Origin: JAZGDL01 sp036477795
GTDB lineage: Bacteria; Planctomycetota; Phycisphaerae; UBA1845
Length of the DNA: 33,191 nt
NCBI GenBank assembly: GCA_036477795.1
Contig: JAZGDL010000370.1
Span: forward strand, 1-33,191
Direction of reading: 5' to 3'
The notes beneath the pieces are model-generated. The model was not told the origin of the DNA. It ran no database searches and saw only the letters and a program-made list of their open reading frames with translations. How positions within the stretch are numbered: the first letter of the stretch is position 1; each line of letters starts with the position of its first letter. Both the position numbers and the translations under genes were made by a program. Below, piece by piece: positions 7,045 through 15,377 of the stretch.

Positions 7045-8469
7045 ATGACGGAGCACATCTTGGACATGGCCGCCCCACCGGATGTCTATCGGCAACGCCG
7101 GGCCAGGCTCGCGTCGCACCTGGTCCGTCCCCTGGTCATATTCGCCGGCCGGACCAGGACCCGCAACCCTGCCAACGACTACCCCTTCCGCGCCGCCAGC
7201 ACCTACCTCTACTTCGGCGGGCCACCGATCCAGGGGGCTGCCTGGCTAATTCAACCGGACGGCCACGGCGACGACGCCGGCATCCTGATAAGACCGCAGG
7301 CCGACCCCGACGACGCCTTATGGATGGGGGAACCGCCGCCCGACGAACTGCTGGCCTCGGTGGCCGGGCTGGACCGATCAGCCGTCGCCGGGCCCGATCA
7401 GCTCCACCAGGCGCTCGCCGGCCGATCAGCCACGTCCATCTGCCCGCCTTGCCCCTCGGCGATGCAATGGGCCGCCTCTCTGGGGCTGGAACCCGCCGGT
7501 CCGGAAGAATTCCTGCCCATCATCGACATGCGCCTGATCAAGGACCGGCACGAACTGGAGGCCATGCGCCGCGCCGCCGAAGTCAGCGTGATCGCCCATC
7601 AGGTGGCCATGATGAACACCGTGCCCCATGAGCCGGAGGCCCTGGTCGCGGCCTGCTTCCGCTCGGTGCTCGACGCCAACCAGTGTGCACCCTCCTTCTC
7701 CCCCATCGTCACCGTCCGCGGCGCGATCCTCCATTGTACAGCCTACAACAACATCATGAAGCCCGGCCACCTCCTGCTCATCGACGGCGGTGCCGAGGAG
7801 CCCGGCGGCTATGCCTGCGACATCACCCGGGTCTGCCCGGTCAGCGGCGAGTTCACCCCCATCCAGAAGCATATCTACCAGATTGTTCTGCGTGCCGAAC
7901 GCGCCGCCGTGGCTGAATGCGTTCCCGGACGCCGCTACCGCGACGTCCATGACCTGGCCGCCCGGGTCATCTGCGAAGGGCTGGTCCAAGCGGAGTTGCT
8001 GCGCGGCGATGCCCAAGAGCTGGCGGACCGCCGGGCCCACGCCCTCTTCTTCCCACACGGCGTCGGCCATCTTATCGGCCTCGACGTCCACGACATGGAA
8101 GACTACGGCGACATTGCCGGTTACTCCGACGGCCGCAGACGCCGACCCGGATTCGGTGACAAGTTCCTCCGCCTGGACCGCGACCTTAAAGCCGGCATGA
8201 CCGTCACCATCGAGCCCGGCATCTACTTTGTGCCCGCCGTCTGGCAACGGGACGATTTGGTCAAGCCTTTCGCCGACTGCGTCAACCGGCCTGCTGTCGA
8301 CGCTCTTTTGCGGGACAACTTCGGCGGCATCCGCCTGGAAGACACCGTGCACGTCACCAACACCGGTGGCCCCGAAGTGCTCACCAAAACGCTGCCGATC
8401 GAAGCCGACGCCGTCGCCTCCATAGTCCGAGCACAGGACAAATGGGAAATCCGCGAACCCCACGGCTGA
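7045..8469 (+). CDS. pepP: Xaa-Pro aminopeptidase (M24 family)
   Basis: The 474-residue protein has an N-terminal AMP_N-type domain (about residues 10-145) and a C-terminal pita-bread M24 peptidase domain (about 170-465). It is expected to release the N-terminal residue from peptides with proline in second position. The dimetal ligands are visible: Asp in LLIDGGAE and Asp in YACDITR, His in HGVGHLIGLDVHD, Glu in IEPGIYF, and Glu in GIRLEDTVHVT. The length agrees with PepP-type enzymes. There is no signal peptide, so it is cytoplasmic. ATG 7045 is chosen because the frame before it runs through palindromic repeat; there is little Shine-Dalgarno signal. It stands alone, divergent from the CBS-korAB block. 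Confidence 0.9.
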   Translation: MTEHILDMAAPPDVYRQRRARLASHLVRPLVIFAGRTRTRNPANDYPFRAASTYLYFGGPPIQGAAWLIQPDGHGDDAGILIRPQADPDDALWMGEPPPDELLASVAGLDRSAVAGPDQLHQALAGRSATSICPPCPSAMQWAASLGLEPAGPEEFLPIIDMRLIKDRHELEAMRRAAEVSVIAHQVAMMNTVPHEPEALVAACFRSVLDANQCAPSFSPIVTVRGAILHCTAYNNIMKPGHLLLIDGGAEEPGGYACDITRVCPVSGEFTPIQKHIYQIVLRAERAAVAECVPGRRYRDVHDLAARVICEGLVQAELLRGDAQELADRRAHALFFPHGVGHLIGLDVHDMEDYGDIAGYSDGRRRRPGFGDKFLRLDRDLKAGMTVTIEPGIYFVPAVWQRDDLVKPFADCVNRPAVDALLRDNFGGIRLEDTVHVTNTGGPEVLTKTLPIEADAVASIVRAQDKWEIREPHG

Positions 8470-8519
8470 CCATGCATATCAGGGGCACCCACCCAGGCGG
8501 TCCCTACGCGTCTGGCCCG

Positions 8520-8600
8520 TTGAATGTTCGAAGGTTAAAGGTTCGAATTCGCGACTTTCAACCTTCAACCTTCAACCTTCAACCTTTTAACCTTCAACCT
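8520..8600. repeat. heptamer repeats (TTCAACC) with self-complementary arms
   Basis: On the right, TTCAACC repeats about four times in register and then again after a short TTTT interruption. On the left are complementary GAAGGTT and AAAGGTT units. The element is the 3' flank of both pepP and the giant secreted-protein gene, and the latter reads into it: its last residues, EGRLKVKRLKVEG, are translated heptamer sequence. Confidence 0.82.
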
Positions 8601-11600
8601 CCCCTCCGGGCACGTCGGGCCCGTCCCTGTGTCGCCCCCGCCGGCGGCGGTGGCACCGAAACATTGGAAGATGTCAGAGAAGAAGGTGACCTGCTGGTCC
8701 GGCACGTCGTTCCAATTGCCCTGCGTGTCCACCTCGATCCCGGCATCGGGCCCCGTAAAGGCCGGGCCTCCCGCGGCGGCAGTGTTTTGGAACTGTTTGA
8801 ACAGGTCGGAGAAGAACGTGGTCTGCCCGTCGCCGCTGGAGTCGCAGTAAACCCACGTGGGATCGGCAGGCTGTACCGGATCCGCGTCCGGGCCGGCGCA
8901 GTCCACGCAGCGCGCCGTCACCGTCGGTCTGGAGTCCGACGCTCCGCCCGGGGCACTAGCACGACGGCTGGGACACACCGGCAAGCCGGTGACATAGAGC
9001 GGGTTGTTACCGTTGCTGGTCCATACCTCCGCTGTCAGGAAGTCGGCGTCCGCACAGTCAGCGGTGGTCTTGCCGATATTGACCAGACCTTGCGGACCGT
9101 CGTCGTAGTCCACGTGAGTCAGTTTCACCCAGCCCTCGTTCGTACTCGTGCCGTCATCGCCGCACTCAATGTGAAACGCCACCGCATCCGTAATGCTCGC
9201 ATCCGGCTCGATCTGGATGTAGCGTGACGCGATGTCCGCTGTTACCGTCGGAGGCAGGGACTCAAGCAGACAGTTCTCATCGCAGCCGTCACCGTTGGCG
9301 GTGTTGCCGTCGTCGCACTCCTCCCCAGGCTGGATAATGCCGTCGCCACAAATGCAGTTCGAGGCGCAGTCGGGATCGTCGCAGTCGGTGAAAGCATCGC
9401 AGTCATTGTCGTTGCCGTCGCTGCAATTCGTTTCGGTACCCCCGCAGTCCGAATCGGGGGAGTCGGTACACCCATCGCAATCGTTGTCCAAGCCATCGTC
9501 GCAGACTTCCGGCAGGGCGCAATCAGCGGGACAATTGCTGCAATCCTCGCCCGGATCGCACAAGCCGTTGGGGCAGCCCGGCGGCAACTCGCAGGCGTCG
9601 TCGGTGCCGTTACCGTTGGCGTCACCCAAGCAAGCCGAGCCCGGTCCCAGGAAGTTGCCGCCGAGCCCATCGCAGCATGTCTCGTCCATCTCCACGCAGG
9701 CATCGTCGGTTCCATCGCCGTCGCTATCGTAGCAACACGCACCGAGGACAAAGCTGCACAGACTGCCCGCCCCCTGGAATGTTCCTCCGAGGATCAGGCA
9801 GCACTCCAGGTCCATGAAATCGAGACAGGACTCGTTGACCCCGTCGTTGTCCAAGTCGAGGCAGCACGCACCGAATGCCCCGGAGCACGTTGAGCCGCCC
9901 CCGAGGAACGTGCCTCCGATAGCGTTGCAGCATTCCAAGTACATCACCACGCAGCCATCGTCGATCCCGTCGCCGGTGTGATCGTGGCAGCAGGCACCGG
10001 GCGGGGCACAGGTGTTGGGAGCCCCCAGGAAGTTACCCCCAATGGCATTACAGCAGCTACTGTCCATGATCTCGCAGGCCTCCTTGTGGCCGTCCCCGGT
10101 GGTATCGTAGCAGCACGTACCTGTCACCCCGCACGCCCCGCTCACTCCTTGGGGTGTTCCGCCGATGCTCAGGCAGCAAAGCTGATCCATGAGTTCGCAA
10201 GCATCATTGGTGCCGTTCCCATTGCTGTCGTAGCAGCAATCTTCCAAACCGCTGCACAACGTGCCTGCACCTTGGAACGTCCCACCGATGCTGGCACAAC
10301 AGGTGCTGTCCATGACCTCGCAGGCGTCGTCAGTTCCGTTCCCGTTGGTGTCGTAGCAGCATGCACCAGTGACGCCGCAGGCCCCGCTCACTCCTTGCGG
10401 AGTTCCGCCGATGGCGGCACAGCAGGTCTGGTCCATGAGTTCGCAAGCATCATTGGTTCCGTTCCCGTTGCTGTCGTAGCAGCAATCTTCCAAGAGACCC
10501 GCACACACGATACCCGGACCCAGGAACGTCCCGCCGATGCTGGCGCAGCAGGTCTCATCCATAATCTCGCAGGCATCATCTGTTCCGTTCCCGTTGGTGT
10601 CGTAGCAGCATGCGCCGGTGACGCCGCACGCACCGCTCACTCCTTGGAGTGTTCCGCCGATGGCGGCACAGCAGGCCTGGTCCATGAGTTCGCAAGCATC
10701 ATTGGTTCCGTTCCCGTTGCTGTCGTAGCAGCAATCTTCCAAAAGCCCACAGACCGTACCAGCCCCCAGGAACGTCCCGCCCATGTTGTCACAGCAAATC
10801 AGGTCCATGATCTCGCAAGTATCATCGGTTCCGTTGCCGTTGCTGTCGTAGCAGCACGCCCCCTCGCCCAGACACACGGTCCCGCCCCCCTTGAACGTCC
10901 CGCCGATGCTGTCGCAGCACACTTGGTCCATGATCTCGCAAGTATCATCGGTTCCGTTGCCGTTGCTGTCGTAACAGCACGCACCCTCGCCCAGACACAC
11001 GCCCCCTTTGAACGTCCCGCCGATGCTGTCGCAGCAAATCAGGTCCATGACCTCGCAGGCATCCTCGGTCCCGTTGCCGTTGCTGTCGTAGCAGCACGCC
11101 CCATCGCCGAGACAGGCGGTACCAAGCCCTTGAAACGTCCCGCCGATGGCGGCGCAGGAGGTTTGGTTCAGATCATCGCAGGCATCGTCCGTCCCGTTCC
11201 CGTTGCTGTCGAAGCAGCACGCACCCGGCTCGCAGGCGTCGTCGATACCGTTGCCGTTGCTATCCCCAAGACAAGCCGCGACCGGTTTTCCAGCGCAGGG
11301 TGTCCCAGGGGTGACCACGGCGCACTGCCCCGCGGCGTCGCAGCAGGGATCGCAGGCATCGTCGACATCGTTGCCGTTGTTATCGCCCAGACACGCGGGG
11401 ACAACGATCCCTCCCGTCGGCCAGCAGGTCCCGATGGGCACCGGCCCGCAACCGCCTCCCCCGAACGGGAAGCAGCAGGTCTCTTCGCAGGCGTCGTCGA
11501 TGCCGTTGGCGTTAGCATCGCCCATACACCCGGACCCGGGCGGCATCCCGGGTGGATCGGGCACAATGATTCCTCCCGCGGCCCCGCAGGTCTTGGTACC

Positions 11601-12461
11601 CACCGGCCCGCAAGGCAGAAACCCCGGAGGGGGCGGCCCGAAGAAGCAGCACGTCTCTTGGTCGCAGGCGTCATCGATACTGTTGCCGTTAGCATCGCCC
11701 CCACACCCTGGCACAACGATTCCTCCCGCCGGCCCGCAGGCGCTGATGGGGCCCGCCCCACAAGCGGCAAAGCCCGGCGGTGGCGGCGTGAAGGGGAAGC
11801 AGCAAACCCCTTGATCACAGGCGTCGTCGAGCCCGTTCCCGTCGGCATCGCCCATACACGCGCTCACGACGGTTCCTCCCGCCGGCCCGCAGGCACCCGC
11901 CGCGGGCTCCACCCCGCAGGCAGCGAACCCCGGAGGGGGCGGGGTGAAGGGGAAGCAGCACGTCCCTTGGTCACAGGCGTCGTCGATCCCGTTGGCGGAG
12001 ACGTCGTTGTCGCCCAGACACGCGAGAACGGGGATCCCTCCCGCCGGCCCGCAGGTCCCGATGGGCACAAACCCGCAACCGCCCCCCGGGGACGGGAAGC
12101 AGCAGGCCTCAGTGTTAGCGGGGGGCTCGCAGGCGTCGTCGATCCCGTTCAAAGGGCTGCTATCGCCCATACATACGTTGACGGGCGTTCCTCCCCACGA
12201 CGCGCAGGTCGCGGTGCCCACCGGCCCGCAAGGGGCAAAGCCCGCAGGGGTTGGGGTGAACGGGAAGCAGCAGGTCTGAGTCACAACACCTGGGGAGGGG
12301 TCGCAGGAGTCGTCAATGAGGTCGCCGTCGACATCGCCCCGACACGCGGGGACGACGGTCCCGGCCAACACCGCGACACAGGTGCCGCTGGGTACCGGCA
12401 AGCAAATGAAAGACCCGAGAAGGAAGGGGAAGCAACAATTCTCTTGCCCAGGGGGGGGGGG
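8565..12461 (-). CDS. downstream part of giant Cys-rich secreted protein (frame after C11 tract)
   Basis: This open frame of 1,298 residues continues the protein that starts at 14757, but in another frame; the two meet at the 11-base C run (coding strand) at 12451-12461. Removing one base would give a single 2,063-residue protein. In order it holds eight CCFPF-type modules, thirteen CCYDSNGNG-type modules, a MopE-like segment (EVCDDGLDNDCDG), a DUF4215-like Cys segment (CGDGIIQPGEECDDGN), and a C-terminal module (about the last 220 residues) with two TFFSDLF/TFFSDIF dockerin-like motifs. DxNGxGxDDAC loops suggest calcium binding and the many Cys suggest disulfides, so it should act outside the cytoplasm. 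It has no start signal of its own. The last 13 residues are read through from a heptamer repeat. Confidence 0.8.
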   Translation of the reverse strand, partial: PPPPGQENCCFPFLLGSFICLPVPSGTCVAVLAGTVVPACRGDVDGDLIDDSCDPSPGVVTQTCCFPFTPTPAGFAPCGPVGTATCASWGGTPVNVCMGDSSPLNGIDDACEPPANTEACCFPSPGGGCGFVPIGTCGPAGGIPVLACLGDNDVSANGIDDACDQGTCCFPFTPPPPGFAACGVEPAAGACGPAGGTVVSACMGDADGNGLDDACDQGVCCFPFTPPPPGFAACGAGPISACGPAGGIVVPGCGGDANGNSIDDACDQETCCFFGPPPPGFLPCGPVGTKTCGAAGGIIVPDPPGMPPGSGCMGDANANGIDDACEETCCFPFGGGGCGPVPIGTCWPTGGIVVPACLGDNNGNDVDDACDPCCDAAGQCAVVTPGTPCAGKPVAACLGDSNGNGIDDACEPGACCFDSNGNGTDDACDDLNQTSCAAIGGTFQGLGTACLGDGACCYDSNGNGTEDACEVMDLICCDSIGGTFKGGVCLGEGACCYDSNGNGTDDTCEIMDQVCCDSIGGTFKGGGTVCLGEGACCYDSNGNGTDDTCEIMDLICCDNMGGTFLGAGTVCGLLEDCCYDSNGNGTNDACELMDQACCAAIGGTLQGVSGACGVTGACCYDTNGNGTDDACEIMDETCCASIGGTFLGPGIVCAGLLEDCCYDSNGNGTNDACELMDQTCCAAIGGTPQGVSGACGVTGACCYDTNGNGTDDACEVMDSTCCASIGGTFQGAGTLCSGLEDCCYDSNGNGTNDACELMDQLCCLSIGGTPQGVSGACGVTGTCCYDTTGDGHKEACEIMDSSCCNAIGGNFLGAPNTCAPPGACCHDHTGDGIDDGCVVMYLECCNAIGGTFLGGGSTCSGAFGACCLDLDNDGVNESCLDFMDLECCLILGGTFQGAGSLCSFVLGACCYDSDGDGTDDACVEMDETCCDGLGGNFLGPGSACLGDANGNGTDDACELPPGCPNGLCDPGEDCSNCPADCALPEVCDDGLDNDCDGCTDSPDSDCGGTETNCSDGNDNDCDAFTDCDDPDCASNCICGDGIIQPGEECDDGNTANGDGCDENCLLESLPPTVTADIASRYIQIEPDASITDAVAFHIECGDDGTSTNEGWVKLTHVDYDDGPQGLVNIGKTTADCADADFLTAEVWTSNGNNPLYVTGLPVCPSRRASAPGGASDSRPTVTARCVDCAGPDADPVQPADPTWVYCDSSGDGQTTFFSDLFKQFQNTAAAGGPAFTGPDAGIEVDTQGNWNDVPDQQVTFFSDIFQCFGATAAGGGDTGTGPTCPEGRLKVKRLKVEG
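8607..9240 (-). repeat. duplicated DNA coding the shared C-terminal module, copy 1
   Basis: This segment is nearly identical to 15381-16016 over its whole length, including synonymous positions. It encodes the SRYIQIEPDASITD module and the dockerin-like end. Homology ends at the stop codon: copy 2 stops directly after the last shared residues (GPTCP), while copy 1 continues into heptamer sequence. Confidence 0.9.
9576..11222 (-). repeat. tandem coding array of 13 CCYDSNGNG modules (about 123 bp each)
   Basis: Each unit encodes about 41 residues of the form A/DCCYDSNGNGTDDACE, then MDxxCC, then IGGTFxGxGxxC. Three pairs of neighbours alternate a DCC...ELMD unit with an ACC...IMD or VMD unit, so a dimeric unit of about 246 bp has also been copied. 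Several units are almost identical in DNA, which points to recent expansion. Confidence 0.9.
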
Positions 12462-12900
12462 TTTGGTCGCAGGCGTCGTCGAGCCCGTCGCCGTCTGCAT
12501 CCCCGAGACACGCGAGGACGACGATCCCTCCGAACCCTCCTCCCGCGGTGAGGCAGGTGCTGATGTCCGCCAGCGGCCCACAAGCGCTGAACCCCGCAGG
12601 GGGCGGCGTGAAGGGGAAGCAGCAGGTCGATTCGCAGGCGTCGTTGATCCCGTCGCCGTCGGCATCGCCCATACACGCAGTGACAACGATGCCTCCCGCC
12701 GGCCCGCAGGAACCGATGGGGGCAGGCCCGCAAGGGGCAAAGCCCGCAGGGGCCGGGGTGAAGGGGAAGCAGCAGGTCTCTTCGCAGGCGTCGTCCATCC
12801 CGTCCGAGTTGCCATCACCCAGACACGCCGGAACGATGGTCCCCACGCAGGTGCCGATGGCCACCGGCCCGCAACTGCCCCCCGGGACGCAGCAGTTCTC
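11223..12900 (-). repeat. tandem coding array of about 11 CCFPF modules (about 135-170 bp each)
   Basis: Units follow the plan CCFPFTPPPxGF, CG, PxG, CGPAGGIVV, CxGDxxGxGIDDACD. They are longer and more divergent than the neighbouring CCYDSNGNG units but share the closing DxNGxGxDDAC loop. The reading-frame break at 12451-12461 lies between the third and fourth units. Confidence 0.88.
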
Positions 12901-14757
12901 TACGCCCGGGCCAACGCACGGTGGCCCTCCCCCGCCAAATTGGAAATTAGCGATACGTGTTCGCCAGAGGCCATTAGCCGCAATATATTCGTTGGTGTAC
13001 CAGAAGGTACAGTCGTCCACCGGGTCCACGTTCATCGAGCTGTAGTCACCCCAATTGTTGAAGGGTTGTGAACCGTGACCGGCCATGACCCCGACCACGG
13101 TCGTCATCATTCCCAGAGGATCGCCAGCAACCCTTCCCGCGACCTCGATGCTCGGGAAAGGCCCGAACGCGTCGGTGACGCTATAGCCCATGGCGATGTC
13201 GCCGACTACATTCATGGCGATGCTTGACATCCAAAAGTTGAGCTCGATGAAGTGCGTCCCTTCCTGGAAGAGGGTCCAGGAGCCGGCGCCTACGCGACGA
13301 AGCTCAAACCAGCGAATCCCTCCGCGGTCCGCCGCACCCCCGAATACGTCGGTCACGAAACTTCCCAGCAGCGTCTCATGGGTCCCGAAGTTACGGTACT
13401 GGAGCCGCCACATGATCACCTCTCTAAGGGGATCGAGCGGCGGACCGGGGAGCGGCTGCCGAAAACATGACGAGGAAGTCAATCCGCACAACTCGGACTC
13501 GAACTCACTTATCGGGATGGTGTTCCTAAGCACGAAACTGGAGTGGGCCGAATCGGCGAAATCTACATGGAACTCCCAGATCTGTAGAAAGTCCGCGATG
13601 GGGTCCGGCATAGCGCTGTGCACCTCGTCGTCGACGTGCCGCATGAAAAAGTTCGGCGAACCCGCCGGAGGAGGAGTGGGGCCGTCCAGGTCACTGGGGG
13701 TTAGCGCCTGGAAGCCGAATCCGTCCAGCGAAGGAGCGCCGGCCAGCGTCGGGGGCATCCCAGGAGCGCGCTGAAGGGTTGCCGGTGAGCCGGCAAGCAT
13801 GTTGGTGCGATCCAGGGCGTAAGCAGCCGGAGTACTCTCATTGGTAGACACATAATAGGCGTCCGGCCAGACGGCATATTTAGGGTAGTCGGGAAACTGC
13901 GGCGTAACGAAGTCATACACGCACCAGCCGCCGGTCACCGGATTCCCGGTCATGGAAATGTATACACAGAGATGGCGGTCATTTAGCGGGGCGGGTTGGG
14001 TAGAGGTAGGGGCGGGAAATTCGCTCATTAACCACCGCCCGGCGAGGTGGTCGTACAACACGATAGGATCGCCACCGCCTGACGCGCAAGCACCCGTGCC
14101 GCCACTGGCCGTCCAAATACTCTCAAGGGCAATGGGCCCGGCCATCAGGTCCCCGGTGGTCTTGTCATAAATGTTAACCAGCGAACCAACAGCTGAGCCG
14201 TTAACCGTCTGAATGTAGAAGTTCGTTCCCACGTCGCCCACGGTGTCGGGGGGGTAGCTGCCCGTGAAGCTCTGCCCTTCAAAGTTCAAACCCGTGACCA
14301 AGACAGTCGGCGGCCCAAGCGGAGCACTTTCCTGACGAAAACAGAGAGGATCCGGGCGCGGCTCGCTGGGCTGTGGAACCGTCCGAGTTAACGCCGCAGG
14401 ATTTGTGATGCGGCGGGGACGCTTGACGATGGGATCACCCGGTTGCCAGGGCTTCGCTTTGGGGAGGTCACGTAGGTCCCCGATGAAGACGTGCGGGACG
14501 ACCGGCTCGCTCTGGAAGACCTCTGTGACCAGCGTTGGGGTCGTGTCCTGGGAGGATTCGTCTTGCGCAAAAACCGAGCCGCTCAGGGCAGCCAGTGTCG
14601 CCATCGGTAGAACAGGCGCCCGTCCGTACGCGGCCGGGCCCATGATCAAACACGCCGCTGCCAGTAGGGCAACGCATCTGCCGGAGACCTTCGGGCCGTT
14701 GAAACGTGGCGGCCGATTGATTCTGGTATTGCGATCGTTGTCAATTGAGGTTCTCAT
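12313..14757 (-). CDS. upstream part of giant Cys-rich secreted protein (signal peptide and propeller-like domain)
   Basis: As written the frame encodes 814 residues; about the last 45 are out-of-frame sequence after the C11 tract. The start is firm (GGAGGG seven bases upstream). A long signal peptide (hydrophobic CVALLAAACLIMGPAAYG, likely cleavage near SVFA) precedes a domain of about 550 residues with YPPDTVGDVG, NFYIQTVNGSAVG, DPIVLYDHLAGRWLMSEF, YPKYAVWPDAYYVSTNE and NNWGDYSSMNVDP. This pattern recurs in secreted proteins of planctomycetes and others and looks like a beta-propeller, though I know of no assigned function. Three Cys-rich modules follow before the frame is lost. With the downstream frame it makes one 2,063-residue protein. 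A TTGACA-type promoter lies 168 bp upstream. Confidence 0.82.
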   Translation of the reverse strand: MRTSIDNDRNTRINRPPRFNGPKVSGRCVALLAAACLIMGPAAYGRAPVLPMATLAALSGSVFAQDESSQDTTPTLVTEVFQSEPVVPHVFIGDLRDLPKAKPWQPGDPIVKRPRRITNPAALTRTVPQPSEPRPDPLCFRQESAPLGPPTVLVTGLNFEGQSFTGSYPPDTVGDVGTNFYIQTVNGSAVGSLVNIYDKTTGDLMAGPIALESIWTASGGTGACASGGGDPIVLYDHLAGRWLMSEFPAPTSTQPAPLNDRHLCVYISMTGNPVTGGWCVYDFVTPQFPDYPKYAVWPDAYYVSTNESTPAAYALDRTNMLAGSPATLQRAPGMPPTLAGAPSLDGFGFQALTPSDLDGPTPPPAGSPNFFMRHVDDEVHSAMPDPIADFLQIWEFHVDFADSAHSSFVLRNTIPISEFESELCGLTSSSCFRQPLPGPPLDPLREVIMWRLQYRNFGTHETLLGSFVTDVFGGAADRGGIRWFELRRVGAGSWTLFQEGTHFIELNFWMSSIAMNVVGDIAMGYSVTDAFGPFPSIEVAGRVAGDPLGMMTTVVGVMAGHGSQPFNNWGDYSSMNVDPVDDCTFWYTNEYIAANGLWRTRIANFQFGGGGPPCVGPGVENCCVPGGSCGPVAIGTCVGTIVPACLGDGNSDGMDDACEETCCFPFTPAPAGFAPCGPAPIGSCGPAGGIVVTACMGDADGDGINDACESTCCFPFTPPPAGFSACGPLADISTCLTAGGGFGGIVVLACLGDADGDGLDDACDQTPPPWARELLLPLPSRVFHLLAGTQRHLCRGVGRDRRPRVSGRCRRRPH
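12451..12461 (-). repeat. 11-base homopolymer at reading-frame break
   Basis: The plus strand has eleven G, so the gene has eleven C. In the upstream frame the text reads DACDQTPPPW and soon loses module structure; in the next frame PPPPGQENCCFPF begins a normal module. Ten or thirteen C would join them. This is either a phase-variation switch or a sequencing or assembly error. Confidence 0.9.
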
Positions 14758-14931
14758 GACTCCCTCCGAGTTGGCTGATGACGGATTCTGAATGTTCCCC
14801 CGCCCGGGATCTGAAATGATCGGACACCCGGACGAATTGCCAAACACGCTACACGGGTTTGCAGCTCGCCTGGTCGAAGAGATTGGTCGGATGGGTTCGG
14901 CCGGCCCATGTGCGAGACCGAGTATGATCGT

Positions 14932-14961
14932 AATATATCGCGTAACCCGAGGCCCTGTCAA
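14932..14961 (-). promoter_or_regulatory. sigma-70-type promoter for the giant secreted protein
   Basis: On the minus strand a perfect TTGACA (14961-14956) is followed after 18 bases by TATATT (14937-14932). The expected transcript would start near 14925 and carry a leader of about 168 bases before ATG 14757. This is among the best promoter matches in the window. Confidence 0.65.
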
Positions 14962-15223
14962 GCCTGAACCAGAAAAATAGCGCTCCGCTGCTGCAATCTC
15001 TTGTCAATACCGCATTTACACCACAGCGCGGGTACCCCATCTTTCGGGCGTGTGAAGCGATCACTCCGTTTGGGGGCAGACGTTCGACCCCGAGAATCTT
15101 CGCGAAGGGTGGGGCCGGAGAGGAAGGTCCGGTCGGTCCCCCAACCTTCAACTTTCACCCTTCGCAAGGGGAAGTTATGCCGCAATTAGCTCAAGTCCCT
15201 TCTTGATCCCGATGTACATCGCC

Positions 15224-15326
15224 GGGTGGCCAATGTCCTTTGGACATGGGGGACGCGATGATATACACTCAGGTAAACCGCCCGACGATCATCGGCTCCC
15301 CCACCTCCAAAGGAGGTGGGCCACCC
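15224..15326. repeat. palindromic repeat with 30-base arms
   Basis: The left arm (15224-15253, GGGTGGCC then TCCTTTGGA) and right arm (15297-15326) are reverse complements with a few mismatches, and each arm has its own inner symmetry (CCACCTCCAAAGGAGGTGG on the right). It is 43 bp from arm to arm and may be a bidirectional terminator or a mobile palindrome. Confidence 0.75.
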
Positions 15327-15377
15327 TGCCTCTGCGATCTCTGCGTGCTCCGCGGTGAATTAACCGGTGTAGCCGGC

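Larger units (their letters stand above)
14758..15377. other. intergenic region rich in repeats
   Basis: These 620 bases lie between two secreted-protein genes. They hold the promoter at 14932-14961, an inverted pair around 15099-15175 (GAAGGGTGGGG and CACCCTTCGC arms), the 30-bp-arm palindrome at 15224-15326, and a CTCTGCGATCTCTGCG stretch (15329-15344) followed by GCTCCGCGGTGAATTAA. That last sequence resembles the ends of the composite element at 26980-27237. I see no gene. Confidence 0.6.

Noticed and set aside
7426..8463. 345-residue minus-strand open frame opposite the aminopeptidase
   Set aside because: It mirrors a well-conserved M24 peptidase and has no domain or start signal.
9978..12551. 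857-residue plus-strand open frame opposite the Cys-rich arrays
   Set aside because: It is the antisense of tandem coding repeats; lack of stops there follows from the repeat sequence. It has no ribosome site, and the composition (Ala/Gly/Pro/Arg) is that of a shadow frame.
9576..12900. CRISPR-like or satellite array
   Set aside because: Repeats are regular, but the units encode conserved Cys-rich modules with a maintained reading frame and there are no unique spacers of constant length.
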